Part shown: positions 44,093-53,847 of the stretch, one piece after another
Position numbering within the stretch: the stretch's first letter is position 1
How the letters are laid out: each line of letters opens with the position of its first letter
NCBI GenBank assembly: GCA_002376235.1
Contig: DFNX01000017.1
Span: forward strand, 173,908 to 237,907
Length of the DNA: 64,000 nt
Direction: 5' to 3'
From: Neorhizobium sp. UBA3556
Lineage (GTDB): Bacteria > Pseudomonadota > Alphaproteobacteria > Rhizobiales > Rhizobiaceae
Notes under the pieces: generated by a model
The model's input: the letters and a program-made list of their open reading frames with translations, nothing else
Databases searched by the model: none
What the model was told of the DNA's origin: nothing
Made by a program: the position numbers and the translations under genes

Positions 44093-44122
44093 TTGACATT
44101 CGTTTTTCTTTCATTTTAGACT
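44093..44122 (+). promoter_or_regulatory. glpD promoter with GlpR site in the spacer
   Basis: TTGACA (44093-44098) and TAGACT (44117-44122) are separated by 18 bases. The spacer is the motif ATTCGTTTTTCTTTCATT, which recurs before glpR in the opposite orientation. A bound repressor would cover the promoter. Confidence 0.6.
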
Positions 44123-44186
44123 GATATAAGTTTCGCAACTGCGTAATTTTGTGCAATGCGAAAGCGAATGGGGCCATAGCAAGGCA

Positions 44187-45698
44187 ATGTCAGGCGATAC
44201 GGTTTTCGATCTTTTCGTGATTGGCGGCGGCATCAACGGATGCGGCATCGCACGTGATGCCGCGGGCCGGGGGTATTCGGTTGCGCTTGCGGAAATGAAC
44301 GATTTCGCCTCCGGCACATCTTCCGGCGCCACCAAGCTCATTCACGGCGGCCTTCGTTATCTGGAGCATTATGAATTCCGTCTGGTGCGCGAGGCGCTGA
44401 TGGAGCGTGAAGTGCTGTGGGCCATGGCGCCACACGTGATCTGGCCGCTGCGTTTCGTGCTGCCCTATCAGAAGGGCGGCGTGCGCCCGGCTTGGCTGAT
44501 CCGTCTCGGCTTGTTCCTCTATGACAATCTCGGCGGCCGCAAACTTCTGCCCGCAACGAAGACGCTCGATCTGAAGACGGATCCGGCCGGGAAGCCGTTG
44601 AAACCGGTCTTTGGCAAGGCTTTCGAATATTCCGATGGCTGGGTGGATGATGCCCGCATGGTTGTGCTGAACGCGCGCGACGCGGCGAACAAGGGCGCTA
44701 TGATCATGAGCCGTGCCAAAGTCGTTTCCGCCCGGCGCGAGAACGGCGTCTGGTTGATCGAAGTTCGAAATGAGACTTCAGGCATCACGACAAGCCATCG
44801 GGCAAGAATGCTGGTCAATGCCGGCGGCCCCTGGGTGGATCATGTGCTTTCGGGTGCGGTTGGCCGCAACAATGTCCATAATGTCCGTCTCGTTCAGGGT
44901 AGCCACATCATCGTGCGGAAAAAGTTCGAGGATGTCCGAGCCTATTTCTTCCAAAACCCCGACAACCGCATTTTTTTCGCCATTCCCTACGAGCAGGATT
45001 TCACCCTGATCGGCACTACGGATCGTGATTTTCCAGGCGATCCGAAGGACGTTAGGATCAGCGCGGAGGAGATCGGCTATCTCTGCCAGGCGGCGAGCGA
45101 ATATTTTGCCGAACCAGTGACGACGGACGATATCGTCTGGACCTATTCGGCCGTACGCCCGCTTTATGACGATGGTGCATCGAAAGCGCAGGAAGCGACT
45201 CGCGATTACGTGTTGAAGATGGACGATGCCGATGGAGCGCCGCTGCTCAACGTCTTTGGCGGCAAGTTGACAACCTATCGGCGTCTCTCGGAACATGCCT
45301 TGGAGAAGATCGGTGAGGCGATCGGCGGGAAGGGCGGTCCGTGGACGGGCAAGAGCCACCTGCCGGGCGGCGATTTTCCTGTTACGGGCGCATCGGAAGA
45401 GGAACGCCGGCTGATCTCGGCCTATCCGTTCCTTACGCATCGCCACGCGAGCCGGATGATCAAATGCTATGGCACCGATGCCAGAGCGATATTGGGAGAC
45501 GCCAAGTCCGTGGAAGGGCTTGGCCGGCATTTCGGTGGGTCGCTTTACGAGGCGGAAGTCCGCTGGTCTATCGAAAAGGAATGGGCGCAAACGGCTGAGG
45601 ATGTGCTGTGGCGCCGCACCAAACAGGGATTGTTCCTGACGGCCGAGGAGGCCCGGGGGTTGGAGGAATACATGGCGGGAGTTCGCCGGGCCGCCTGA
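44187..45698 (+). CDS. glpD: Glycerol-3-phosphate dehydrogenase (FAD, aerobic)
   Basis: This 503-residue membrane-associated flavoprotein oxidises glycerol-3-phosphate to dihydroxyacetone phosphate and passes electrons to quinone. It has the FAD motif VIGGGINGCGIARDAAGRG (about residues 10-28), the SGTSSGATKLIHGGLRYLE substrate segment (about residues 42-60), NAGGPWVDHV, and the IGTTDRDFPGDP and FGGKLTTYRRLSE stretches of the GlpD family. The ATG at 44187 gives the length and N-terminus of homologues; the frame opens 12 codons earlier. It consumes the product of glpK at the far end of the operon. Confidence 0.95.
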   Translation: MSGDTVFDLFVIGGGINGCGIARDAAGRGYSVALAEMNDFASGTSSGATKLIHGGLRYLEHYEFRLVREALMEREVLWAMAPHVIWPLRFVLPYQKGGVRPAWLIRLGLFLYDNLGGRKLLPATKTLDLKTDPAGKPLKPVFGKAFEYSDGWVDDARMVVLNARDAANKGAMIMSRAKVVSARRENGVWLIEVRNETSGITTSHRARMLVNAGGPWVDHVLSGAVGRNNVHNVRLVQGSHIIVRKKFEDVRAYFFQNPDNRIFFAIPYEQDFTLIGTTDRDFPGDPKDVRISAEEIGYLCQAASEYFAEPVTTDDIVWTYSAVRPLYDDGASKAQEATRDYVLKMDDADGAPLLNVFGGKLTTYRRLSEHALEKIGEAIGGKGGPWTGKSHLPGGDFPVTGASEEERRLISAYPFLTHRHASRMIKCYGTDARAILGDAKSVEGLGRHFGGSLYEAEVRWSIEKEWAQTAEDVLWRRTKQGLFLTAEEARGLEEYMAGVRRAA

Positions 45699-45751
45699 GG
45701 CCCTGAAACAGAACCGCCTATTGCCAGAGGGTTGGGAGGCCCGAGGTATAT

Positions 45752-46834
45752 ATGCTGGAATTGCGCAACGTGTCGAAGGCGGTGGCGGGCGAATATCACA
45801 TTCGCCCGACCGACCTGACATTAAAGCGGGGAACGCTGAACGTCCTGCTCGGGCCGACGCTTGCCGGCAAGACGTCGCTGATGCGGCTGATGGCCGGGCT
45901 CGACAAGCCGACCGAGGGTTCGGTGTTTTTCGATGGCGCTGATGTGACCGGCATGCCGGTGCAAAAGCGCAATGTCGCGATGGTCTACCAGCAGTTCATC
46001 AATTATCCGGCGCTGACCGTGTATGAAAATATCGCCTCGCCGATGCGCATTGCCGGCAAGGATGCCGCCGTCATCGACCGCGAGGTGAGGAAGGCCGCCG
46101 ACCTCCTCAAGCTTTCCCCCTATCTCGATCGCACCCCGCTCAATCTTTCCGGCGGCCAGCAGCAGCGCACGGCCCTAGCGCGCGCCATCGTCAAGAACGC
46201 AAATCTGGTTCTGCTGGACGAGCCGCTCGCCAATCTCGATTACAAGCTGCGTGAAGAATTGCGCGAGGAACTGCCAAAAATCTTTGCCGCGTCCGGCGCG
46301 ATCTTCGTCTATGCCACGACAGAGCCGTCAGAAGCGCTGCTGCTCGGCGGTAATACCGCGACTTTGGATGCGGGAGCCGTGACGCAATTCGGCAGGACGG
46401 TGGACGTCTATCGCCGGCCTGCCGATCTCGTGACCGCTGAAATCTTTGCCGATCCGCCGCTGAACACGATCGCACTAACGCGCTCAGGCAATGCTTTCCT
46501 TATCGATGGCGAGCCGGTTATTCCTGTTCCGCCACATCTGGCCTCGATTGCGGATGGCCCTGTAACGCTTGCCTTCCAGCCGCATCACCTGTTCCTGCAT
46601 GCCGCCAACGGCCACACGACGCCGCTCAAAGCGCGCACGCTGGTCTCGGAAATCGCAGGTTCTGAAAGCTTCATTCATCTCGATTTCGTCGGCTGCCGCT
46701 GGGTGATGCTGGCGCATGGCATTCACGATATCGAGCAGGACCGGCAGATCGAAGTGCATCTCGATAGCCGCCACCTCATCGCCTTCGACCAGACGACCGG
46801 CAAGGCGCTTGTCGCCGCGCCGCTTGCAGCGTGA
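45752..46834 (+). CDS. glpS: Glycerol ABC transporter ATP-binding protein GlpS
   Basis: This 360-residue ATPase is the first of the two nucleotide-binding subunits of the rhizobial glycerol importer. It has Walker A GPTLAGKTS (about residues 34-42, with Leu-Ala in place of Ser-Gly), a complete LSGGQQQRTALARAI signature and Walker B LVLLDEPLANLD. The switch position is YATTEPSEAL, with Thr where transporter ATPases normally have His, so its own hydrolysis may be weak. It pairs with GlpT as a heterodimer. The order glpD-S-T-P-Q-U-V matches the glycerol operon described in Rhizobium leguminosarum. Confidence 0.92.
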   Translation: MLELRNVSKAVAGEYHIRPTDLTLKRGTLNVLLGPTLAGKTSLMRLMAGLDKPTEGSVFFDGADVTGMPVQKRNVAMVYQQFINYPALTVYENIASPMRIAGKDAAVIDREVRKAADLLKLSPYLDRTPLNLSGGQQQRTALARAIVKNANLVLLDEPLANLDYKLREELREELPKIFAASGAIFVYATTEPSEALLLGGNTATLDAGAVTQFGRTVDVYRRPADLVTAEIFADPPLNTIALTRSGNAFLIDGEPVIPVPPHLASIADGPVTLAFQPHHLFLHAANGHTTPLKARTLVSEIAGSESFIHLDFVGCRWVMLAHGIHDIEQDRQIEVHLDSRHLIAFDQTTGKALVAAPLAA

Positions 46835-46844
46835 GGAGAACGAG

Positions 46845-47930
46845 ATGGCACGCATCACGCTTGAACATATCCGCCACGCCTATAGCGAAAAGGCCAAGGC
46901 TGCCGGCGATTACGCGCTGAAGGAAGTGCATCATGAATGGGAGGATGGCGGGGCATATGCGCTGCTCGGTCCTTCCGGTTGCGGAAAGACCACGCTGCTC
47001 AATATCATTTCCGGCCTTTTGACACCGTCTGACGGGCGTATCCTGTTCGACGGCAAGGACGTGACGCAGCTTTCGACGGAAGAGCGCAACATCGCCCAGG
47101 TCTTCCAGTTCCCTGTCGTCTACGACACGATGACGGTGTTCGACAATCTCGCCTTTCCGCTGAGAAACCGGAACGTGCCGGAGGCGGAGGTCGAAAAGCG
47201 TGTCAACGAAATCCTCGAAATGACCGATCTCGCCGGCATGGCGAAACGCCGGGCACAACGCCTAACTGCCGACCAGAAGCAGAAAATCTCGCTGGGGCGC
47301 GGACTGGTGCGGGCCAATGTCAACGCCATCCTGTTCGATGAGCCGCTGACGGTGATCGACCCGCATATGAAATGGGTGCTCCGCTCGCAGCTGAAACGCC
47401 TGCACCGGCAATCGCGCTTCACCATGGTCTATGTCACCCACGACCAGACCGAGGCCTTGACCTTCGCCGACAAGGTTGTGGTCATGCACGATGGCCAGAT
47501 CGTCCAGATCGGCACGCCAGCCGAACTGTTCGAGCGCCCGAGCCACACATTCGTCGGCTATTTCATCGGTTCGCCGGGCATGAATATCATGCCGGCGGCA
47601 GTCGATGGCGCGACGGCGCGTGTCGGCGACCAGCAGATCGAACTCTCCGCCGCACCAGCGCTCAAGGGGCAAGGCAAGATCGAACTCGGGGTTCGTCCGG
47701 AATTCATCAAGCTCGGACGCGAAGGCATGCCGGTCACGATCAACAAGGTGGAGGATATCGGCCGCCAGAAGATCGTCCGCGCCTCTTTCTGCGGCCAGCC
47801 GATTTCCATCGTCCTGGCCGAAGACGACGAAATCCCGGCCGATCCGAAGGTGAGGTTTGAAAAACAGGCTATCGGCATTTTTTCGGATAGCTGGCGCGTC
47901 AAGAACGAAACCGGGCTTCAGGAGGGCTGA
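46845..47930 (+). CDS. glpT: Glycerol ABC transporter ATP-binding protein GlpT
   Basis: This 361-residue ATPase is the partner of GlpS. Walker A GPSGCGKTT and the switch His (YVTHDQTEAL) are canonical. The signature motif reads LTADQKQKISLGRG near residue 140 instead of LSGGQ, and Walker B is AILFDEPLTVID. Together with GlpS this gives a heterodimer with unequal sites. A TOBE domain follows (ELGVRPEFIKLG). It should not be confused with the unrelated E. coli glycerol-3-phosphate antiporter of the same symbol. It starts 10 bases after glpS with a GAGGAGAA site. Confidence 0.92.
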   Translation: MARITLEHIRHAYSEKAKAAGDYALKEVHHEWEDGGAYALLGPSGCGKTTLLNIISGLLTPSDGRILFDGKDVTQLSTEERNIAQVFQFPVVYDTMTVFDNLAFPLRNRNVPEAEVEKRVNEILEMTDLAGMAKRRAQRLTADQKQKISLGRGLVRANVNAILFDEPLTVIDPHMKWVLRSQLKRLHRQSRFTMVYVTHDQTEALTFADKVVVMHDGQIVQIGTPAELFERPSHTFVGYFIGSPGMNIMPAAVDGATARVGDQQIELSAAPALKGQGKIELGVRPEFIKLGREGMPVTINKVEDIGRQKIVRASFCGQPISIVLAEDDEIPADPKVRFEKQAIGIFSDSWRVKNETGLQEG

Positions 47931-47932
47931 CC

Positions 47933-48802
47933 ATGGACAAGACCTGGAATAACAAGGCTTGGTTTCTCGTTCTGCCGGTGCTTCTGCTGGTCGCATTTTC
48001 AGCCGTCATCCCGCTGATGACGGTGGTAAACTATTCGGTGCAGGATACGTTTGGAAACAATCAGTTCTTCTGGGCGGGTACCGACTGGTTCGTCGAAATC
48101 CTCACCTCACCCCGTTTCTGGGATGCGCTCTGGCGTAACCTGATCTTCTCCGCCGTGATCCTCGCCATCGAAGTGCCGCTCGGCATCCTGATCGCGCTCA
48201 ACATGCCGAAACATGGGCTGGGCGTGCCGGTCTGCCTCGTGCTGATGGCGCTGCCGCTTTTGATCCCGTGGAACGTGGTCGGCACGATCTGGCAGGTGTT
48301 TGGCCGGGTGGACATCGGCCTGCTCGGGTATTTCCTCAATTCGCTCGGCATTTCCTACAATTATACCCAGAACCCCACGCATGCCTGGGCGACCGTGATT
48401 GTCATGGATGTCTGGCATTGGACGAGCCTTGTCGTGCTGCTCTGCTATGCCGGTCTCGTGTCGATCCCGGATGCCTATTATCAGGCAGCCCGTATCGACG
48501 GCGCCTCGCGCTGGTCGGTGTTCCGCTTTATCCAGCTGCCGAAGATGAAGCGCGTGCTGCTGATCGCCGTGCTTCTTCGTTTCATGGACAGTTTCATGAT
48601 TTATACCGAACCTTTCGTCGTCACTGGCGGCGGGCCGGGCAATTCGACGACATTCCTGTCGATCGATCTCGTCAAGATGGCGATCGGCCAGTTCGATCTC
48701 GGGCCGGCGGCGGCCATGTCGATCATCTACTTCCTGATCATCCTTCTGCTTTCATGGGTCTTCTACACCGTGATGACGCAGAGCGATGCAGAGCAGAAGT
48801 GA
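47933..48802 (+). CDS. glpP: Glycerol ABC transporter permease GlpP
   Basis: This 289-residue inner-membrane protein has six predicted spans, starting with AWFLVLPVLLLVAFSAVIPLM. The EAA loop appears as YYQAARIDGASRWSVFRFIQ (about residues 182-201). It forms the channel together with GlpQ. It starts 2 bases after the glpT stop, so translation is coupled. Confidence 0.92.
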   Translation: MDKTWNNKAWFLVLPVLLLVAFSAVIPLMTVVNYSVQDTFGNNQFFWAGTDWFVEILTSPRFWDALWRNLIFSAVILAIEVPLGILIALNMPKHGLGVPVCLVLMALPLLIPWNVVGTIWQVFGRVDIGLLGYFLNSLGISYNYTQNPTHAWATVIVMDVWHWTSLVVLLCYAGLVSIPDAYYQAARIDGASRWSVFRFIQLPKMKRVLLIAVLLRFMDSFMIYTEPFVVTGGGPGNSTTFLSIDLVKMAIGQFDLGPAAAMSIIYFLIILLLSWVFYTVMTQSDAEQK

Positions 48803-48812
48803 GGGGGACGCC

Positions 48813-49631
<819 letters not shown>

Positions 49632-49646
49632 GAAGGGAGTGCGCAG

Positions 49647-49928
49647 ATGAACTTCTCGTGGATGGCATGGACGCTACCGACGGCGATCTTCTTCATCACC
49701 ATTTTCGCGCTCATCACCGCGATGGGCGTGTGGGAATATTTCTCGCCGGGCGGCGGCCCGCGCGTCGGTATCCTGCGGTTCGAGACGACGCGCGGCGATC
49801 GGCTGTTCGTCTCGCTGCTCGGATCCGCTTTCATTCACCTCGCATGGCTGGGTCTTGGAGGCCCCAGCCTGTGGTGGGCTCTGGCCCTGTCGGTGGTTTA
49901 CGCAATCGGCGTATTCCGTTTCGTCTAG
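49647..49928 (+). CDS. glpU: Small membrane protein GlpU (DUF2160)
   Basis: This 93-residue inner-membrane protein has three hydrophobic segments (about residues 8-29, 55-72 and 74-90) and the WEYFSPGGGPRVGILRFETTRGDRLF stretch of the DUF2160 family, quoted here in part: SPGGGPRVG and TTRGDRLF. It is found only with the glycerol importer, between the permeases and the binding protein. Its role is unknown; it may stabilise the permease pair. Confidence 0.88.
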   Translation: MNFSWMAWTLPTAIFFITIFALITAMGVWEYFSPGGGPRVGILRFETTRGDRLFVSLLGSAFIHLAWLGLGGPSLWWALALSVVYAIGVFRFV

Positions 49929-50021
49929 GCCATGACAATGCGGCGACGGGAGGAGGTCCGGTCGCCACCGCTTGAAGTAAAGACTTCAGTGACTGCATCG
50001 CATCAACCGGGAGGACTAGAT

Positions 50022-51743
50022 ATGCGACGGCATCTTATGACGACGACGGCGGTTATGCTGCTGGCAATGACGGGTTCGGCGCTGGCCGATATGGCAGCCG
50101 CCACGAAATTCCTCGACGCGGAAATCGGCGATCAGTCTTCGCTATCCCGCGCAGAGCAGGAAAAGGAAATGCAGTGGTTCATCGATGCGGCAAAACCTTT
50201 TGCCGGCATGGATATCAAGGTCGTTTCCGAAACCATCACCACGCACGAATATGAATCCAAGGTTCTCGCCAAGGCATTTTCCGAAATCACCGGCATCAAG
50301 CTGACGCATGACCTCATCGGCGAAGGCGACGTGGTCGAAAAGCTGCAGACGCAGATGCAGTCGGGCGAAAATGTCTATGACGCCTATGTCAACGATTCAG
50401 ACCTGATCGGCACCCATTGGCGTTACCAGCAGGCGCGCTCGCTGACCAAGTGGATGGCGAATGAAGGCAAGGATGTCACCAATCCCGGCCTCGACCTGGA
50501 CGACTTCATCGGCCTGAAATTCACCACCGCGCCCGATGGCGATCTCTACCAGTTGCCCGACCAGCAATTCGCCAACCTCTACTGGTTCCGTTACGACTGG
50601 TTCAACGACGAGAAGAACAAGGCCGATTTCAAGGCCAAGTATGGTTATGACCTCGGCGTGCCGGTCAACTGGTCGGCCTATGAGGATATTGCGGAGTTCT
50701 TCACCGGCCGCGAAGTGAACGGCAAGAAGGTCTACGGCCATATGGACTATGGCAAGAAGGACCCGTCGCTGGGCTGGCGCTTCACCGATGCCTGGCTTTC
50801 CATGGCCGGCAATGGTGACAAGGGCCTGCCGAACGGTCTGCCCGTCGATGAATGGGGCATCAAGGTCAACGAGAAATCGCAACCGGTCGGTTCCTGCGTC
50901 GCGCGCGGCGGGGACACGAATGGACCAGCAGCGGTCTATTCCATCCAGAAATATCTGGACTGGATGAAGGCCTATGCACCAGCCGCTGCAAACGGCATGA
51001 CCTTCTCGGAATCCGGCCCGGTTCCAGGCCAGGGTGAGGTTGCCCAGCAGATGTTCACCTACACGGCGTTCACCGCCGACTTCGTCAAGAAGGGCCTGCC
51101 GGTGGTCAATGACGATGGCACGCCGAAATGGCGTTTTGCCCCGTCGCCGCATGGCGTCTACTGGAAGGAAGGAATGAAGCTTGGCTATCAGGACGTCGGT
51201 TCCTGGACCTTGCTGAAATCCACCCCGGATGACCGCGCCAAGGCCGCATGGCTTTATGCGCAGTTCGTCGTGTCGAAGACGGTGGATGTGAAAAAGAGCC
51301 ATGTCGGCCTGACGCTGATCCGCGATAGTTCGATCAACCACAAGAGCTTCACTGACCGTGCTCCGAATCTCGGCGGCCTGATCGAGTTCTACCGTTCGCC
51401 CGCCCGCGTCCAGTGGTCGCCGACTGGCACCAACATTCCTGACTATCCGAAGCTTGCACAACTCTGGTGGCAGGCGATCGGTGACGCGTCGTCGGGCGCC
51501 AAGACCGCGCAGGAAGCGATGGATTCGCTGTGCGCCGAGCAGGAAAAGGTGCTGCAGCGTCTGGAGCGTGCCGGCGTTCAGGGCGAGATGGGGCCGAAAC
51601 TCGCCGAGGAGCATGATCTCGAATACTGGAACAAGGATGCGGTATCGAAGGGCAACCTCGCGCCGCAGCTGAAGATCGAGAACGAGAAGGAAAAGCCGAT
51701 CACCGTCAACTACGACGAACTGGTGAAGAGCTGGCAGAAATAA
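50022..51743 (+). CDS. glpV: Glycerol-binding periplasmic protein GlpV
   Basis: This 573-residue periplasmic solute-binding protein is longer than usual family 1 proteins. It has a signal peptide (MRRHLMTTTAVMLLAMTG to SALA) and binding-protein features such as LAKAFSEITGIKLTHDLIG and VNWSAYEDIAEFFTG. Position in the operon identifies it as the glycerol-binding component. The ATG at 50022 has a GGGAGGA site; the frame opens earlier at 49932, but the extension lacks a leader-like sequence. Confidence 0.92.
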   Translation: MRRHLMTTTAVMLLAMTGSALADMAAATKFLDAEIGDQSSLSRAEQEKEMQWFIDAAKPFAGMDIKVVSETITTHEYESKVLAKAFSEITGIKLTHDLIGEGDVVEKLQTQMQSGENVYDAYVNDSDLIGTHWRYQQARSLTKWMANEGKDVTNPGLDLDDFIGLKFTTAPDGDLYQLPDQQFANLYWFRYDWFNDEKNKADFKAKYGYDLGVPVNWSAYEDIAEFFTGREVNGKKVYGHMDYGKKDPSLGWRFTDAWLSMAGNGDKGLPNGLPVDEWGIKVNEKSQPVGSCVARGGDTNGPAAVYSIQKYLDWMKAYAPAAANGMTFSESGPVPGQGEVAQQMFTYTAFTADFVKKGLPVVNDDGTPKWRFAPSPHGVYWKEGMKLGYQDVGSWTLLKSTPDDRAKAAWLYAQFVVSKTVDVKKSHVGLTLIRDSSINHKSFTDRAPNLGGLIEFYRSPARVQWSPTGTNIPDYPKLAQLWWQAIGDASSGAKTAQEAMDSLCAEQEKVLQRLERAGVQGEMGPKLAEEHDLEYWNKDAVSKGNLAPQLKIENEKEKPITVNYDELVKSWQK

Positions 51744-51824
51744 TCGGCAAAAAGCCTATATAGACAACGCCGGGGCGTGCCATGACGCCCCGGTTCTATG
51801 AAATGTCCGGAGGAGTTTGGATTT

Positions 51825-53321
51825 ATGGGTGGGTACATTCTTGCCATCGACCAGGGAACGACATCGAGCAGGACGATCGTTTTCGATGCCGATATGGCAA
51901 TCAAGGGTTTTGGGCAGCAGGAATTCACCCAGTTCTTTCCCGCATCCGGCTGGGTCGAACATGACCCTGAAGAGATTTGGCAAAGCGTCCTTGCCACGGC
52001 CCGCACAGCGATTGAAAAGGCCGGCATAGAGGCTGCTGATATCGCCGCGATCGGCATCACCAACCAGCGAGAAACCGTCGTCGTCTGGGATCGCGAGACC
52101 GGCAAGCCGCTTCATCCGGCCATTGTCTGGCAGGATCGACGGACATCCGCACTTTGTGAGGACCTGAAGGGCAGGGGGCTGGAAGCCACCTTTACGGAAA
52201 AGACCGGCCTGTTGCTCGATCCCTATTTTTCCGGCACGAAACTCTCCTGGCTTCTCGACAAGGTCGAAGGCCTGCGGGCTCGCGCAGCAAGGGGCGAGGT
52301 CTGCTTCGGCACGGTCGATAGCTGGCTGATCTACAAGCTTACCGGCGGCAGGGCACATGTTACCGATGCCACCAATGCCTCGCGCACGCTGATCTACAAT
52401 GTCGTCGAAAACGACTGGGACGACGAACTGCTTGGCATTCTCGACATTCCGCGATCCATGCTGCCAGAGGTTAAGGATTGCGCTGCCGATTTCGGCATCA
52501 CCGAAACTTCCCTCTTCGGCGCTGAAATCCCCATTCTTGGCGTGGCCGGCGATCAGCAGGCGGCCGTCATCGGCAATGCCTGCTTCGAGCCCGGCATGCT
52601 GAAATCCACCTATGGCACCGGTTGTTTCGCGCTTTTGAATACCGGCACGGACCGTGTCACGTCGTCCAACCGCCTCCTGACCACCATCGCCTACCGTCTC
52701 GACGGCATCACGACCTACGCGCTGGAAGGTTCGATCTTCATCGCCGGCGCAGCAGTGCAGTGGCTGCGCGACGAACTTGGTTTCATCAAGGTGGCATCGG
52801 AAGTCGGCGCGCTGGCGCGGCAGGCGGATCCAAATCAGCGGCTCTACATGGTTCCGGCCTTTACCGGGCTGGGTGCGCCTTACTGGGACGCGGAAGCGCG
52901 TGGCGCGATCTTCGGGCTTACCCGCAGCAGCGGCCCGGCTGAATTTGCTCGTGCGGCGCTCGAAAGCGTCGCGTTCCAGACACATGATCTGCTGGAGGCA
53001 ATGAAGAAGGACTGGACTGGCCACGGCGCCACGACCGTGCTGCGTGTCGATGGCGGCATGGTAGCCTCCAACTGGACGATGCAGCGCCTATCCGACATTC
53101 TCGCCGCACCCGTCGACCGGCCGGAACTTCTGGAGACGACAGCGCTGGGCGCTGCCTGGCTTGCGGGTTCCCGCGCCGGCGTCTGGCCGGATGCTAAAGG
53201 CTTTTCAGCCCACTGGAAACGCGACAAGCGTTTTGAACCGGAAATGGCTGACGACGAGCGGAAGGATGCGATCGCCGGCTGGCAGGACAGCGTTTCGCGC
53301 TGCCTCACCCAGCGCGCGTGA
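51825..53321 (+). CDS. glpK: Glycerol kinase
   Basis: This 498-residue cytoplasmic FGGY kinase phosphorylates glycerol with ATP, trapping it after uptake. It has the N-terminal LAIDQGTTSSRTIVFD motif, NQRETVVVWDRETGKPL, the DPYFSGTKLSWLLD stretch typical of glycerol kinases, and the FGGY signature region GLGAPYWDAEARGAIFGLTR. The ATG at 51825 has a GGAGGAG site; an upstream start at 51798 is possible. It ends the glycerol operon, whose product enters glycolysis through GlpD. Confidence 0.95.
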   Translation: MGGYILAIDQGTTSSRTIVFDADMAIKGFGQQEFTQFFPASGWVEHDPEEIWQSVLATARTAIEKAGIEAADIAAIGITNQRETVVVWDRETGKPLHPAIVWQDRRTSALCEDLKGRGLEATFTEKTGLLLDPYFSGTKLSWLLDKVEGLRARAARGEVCFGTVDSWLIYKLTGGRAHVTDATNASRTLIYNVVENDWDDELLGILDIPRSMLPEVKDCAADFGITETSLFGAEIPILGVAGDQQAAVIGNACFEPGMLKSTYGTGCFALLNTGTDRVTSSNRLLTTIAYRLDGITTYALEGSIFIAGAAVQWLRDELGFIKVASEVGALARQADPNQRLYMVPAFTGLGAPYWDAEARGAIFGLTRSSGPAEFARAALESVAFQTHDLLEAMKKDWTGHGATTVLRVDGGMVASNWTMQRLSDILAAPVDRPELLETTALGAAWLAGSRAGVWPDAKGFSAHWKRDKRFEPEMADDERKDAIAGWQDSVSRCLTQRA

Positions 53322-53330
53322 GCTTATCTA

Positions 53331-53783
53331 TTATTTTGCCTCTTCAGGCTCATCAAACACGCGGCCGAATGCGCTGAGCTGATCCATGAGGTGGCCGAAC
53401 TCTGCCTCACCGAGGGCGGCGTGAAAGCGCTTGCGTGCGCGTCGCGCGGCGGCGGCGACCTGTTTCAGCATCTCCTCGCCTTCCGGGGTGATGAATATCA
53501 GGCGTGCACGTTTATCGCTCGGATCGATTTCCCTGCGAACGAAGCCCTGGCTTTCGAGACCTTCCAGGCACTTGGTGACCGACGAGCGATCGAGCGCGAT
53601 CCGTTCTCCCATCGTGTTCTGGTGAATGCCGGGTTCGATATAGGCAAAGGCCAGCGCGCTATATTGCGTTGGGGAAAAACCGAGATCACCGGCCTCCTGC
53701 GTGAACATTGCGAGCGCCACCTGCTGGCAGCGTCGCAGCAGAATACCGTGCGAATGCAGGATTTCATGAGCGGTAACGATCAC
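53331..53783 (-). CDS. MarR-family transcriptional regulator
   Basis: This 150-residue dimeric winged-helix regulator has NTMGERIALDRSSVTKCLEGLE as the recognition helix region (about residues 57-78) and the wing DPSDKRARLIFITPEGEEML. It is convergent with glpK (9-base gap) and divergent from the three-subunit dehydrogenase, with two strong inverted repeats between them. It probably represses the dehydrogenase genes and itself, responding to a small aromatic or the oxidised product. Confidence 0.87.
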   Translation of the reverse strand: MIVTAHEILHSHGILLRRCQQVALAMFTQEAGDLGFSPTQYSALAFAYIEPGIHQNTMGERIALDRSSVTKCLEGLESQGFVRREIDPSDKRARLIFITPEGEEMLKQVAAAARRARKRFHAALGEAEFGHLMDQLSAFGRVFDEPEEAK

Positions 53784-53806
53784 GCCGGTGTGCCTCCTTT
53801 TGCCGG

Positions 53807-53822
53807 ATTGACAATTATCAAT
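53807..53822. promoter_or_regulatory. Inverted repeat ATTGA-N6-TCAAT upstream of marR
   Basis: Perfect 5-base arms (53807-53811 and 53818-53822) lie 24 bases upstream of the MarR start codon. The TTGA...TCAA form is common in MarR operators. Confidence 0.5.
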
Positions 53823-53830
53823 TGGTGGCG

Positions 53831-53847
53831 TAGCTGATAATCAGCTA
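53831..53847. promoter_or_regulatory. 17-base palindrome TAGCTGAT-A-ATCAGCTA
   Basis: Perfect 8-base arms around one central base, 9 bases beyond the first inverted repeat. It is the strongest operator candidate in the marR-dehydrogenase intergenic region, and the tandem arrangement suggests two dimers. Confidence 0.6.

Noticed and set aside
46845..47930. Degenerate GlpT signature (LTADQ) taken as a sign of a pseudogene
   Set aside because: The frame is complete, all other ATPase motifs are intact and the gene is in its normal operon place beside GlpS with LSGGQ, so a specialised subunit is more likely.
50397..51614. Minus-strand open frame of 405 codons
   Set aside because: Antisense to glpV; no start signal or known motif.
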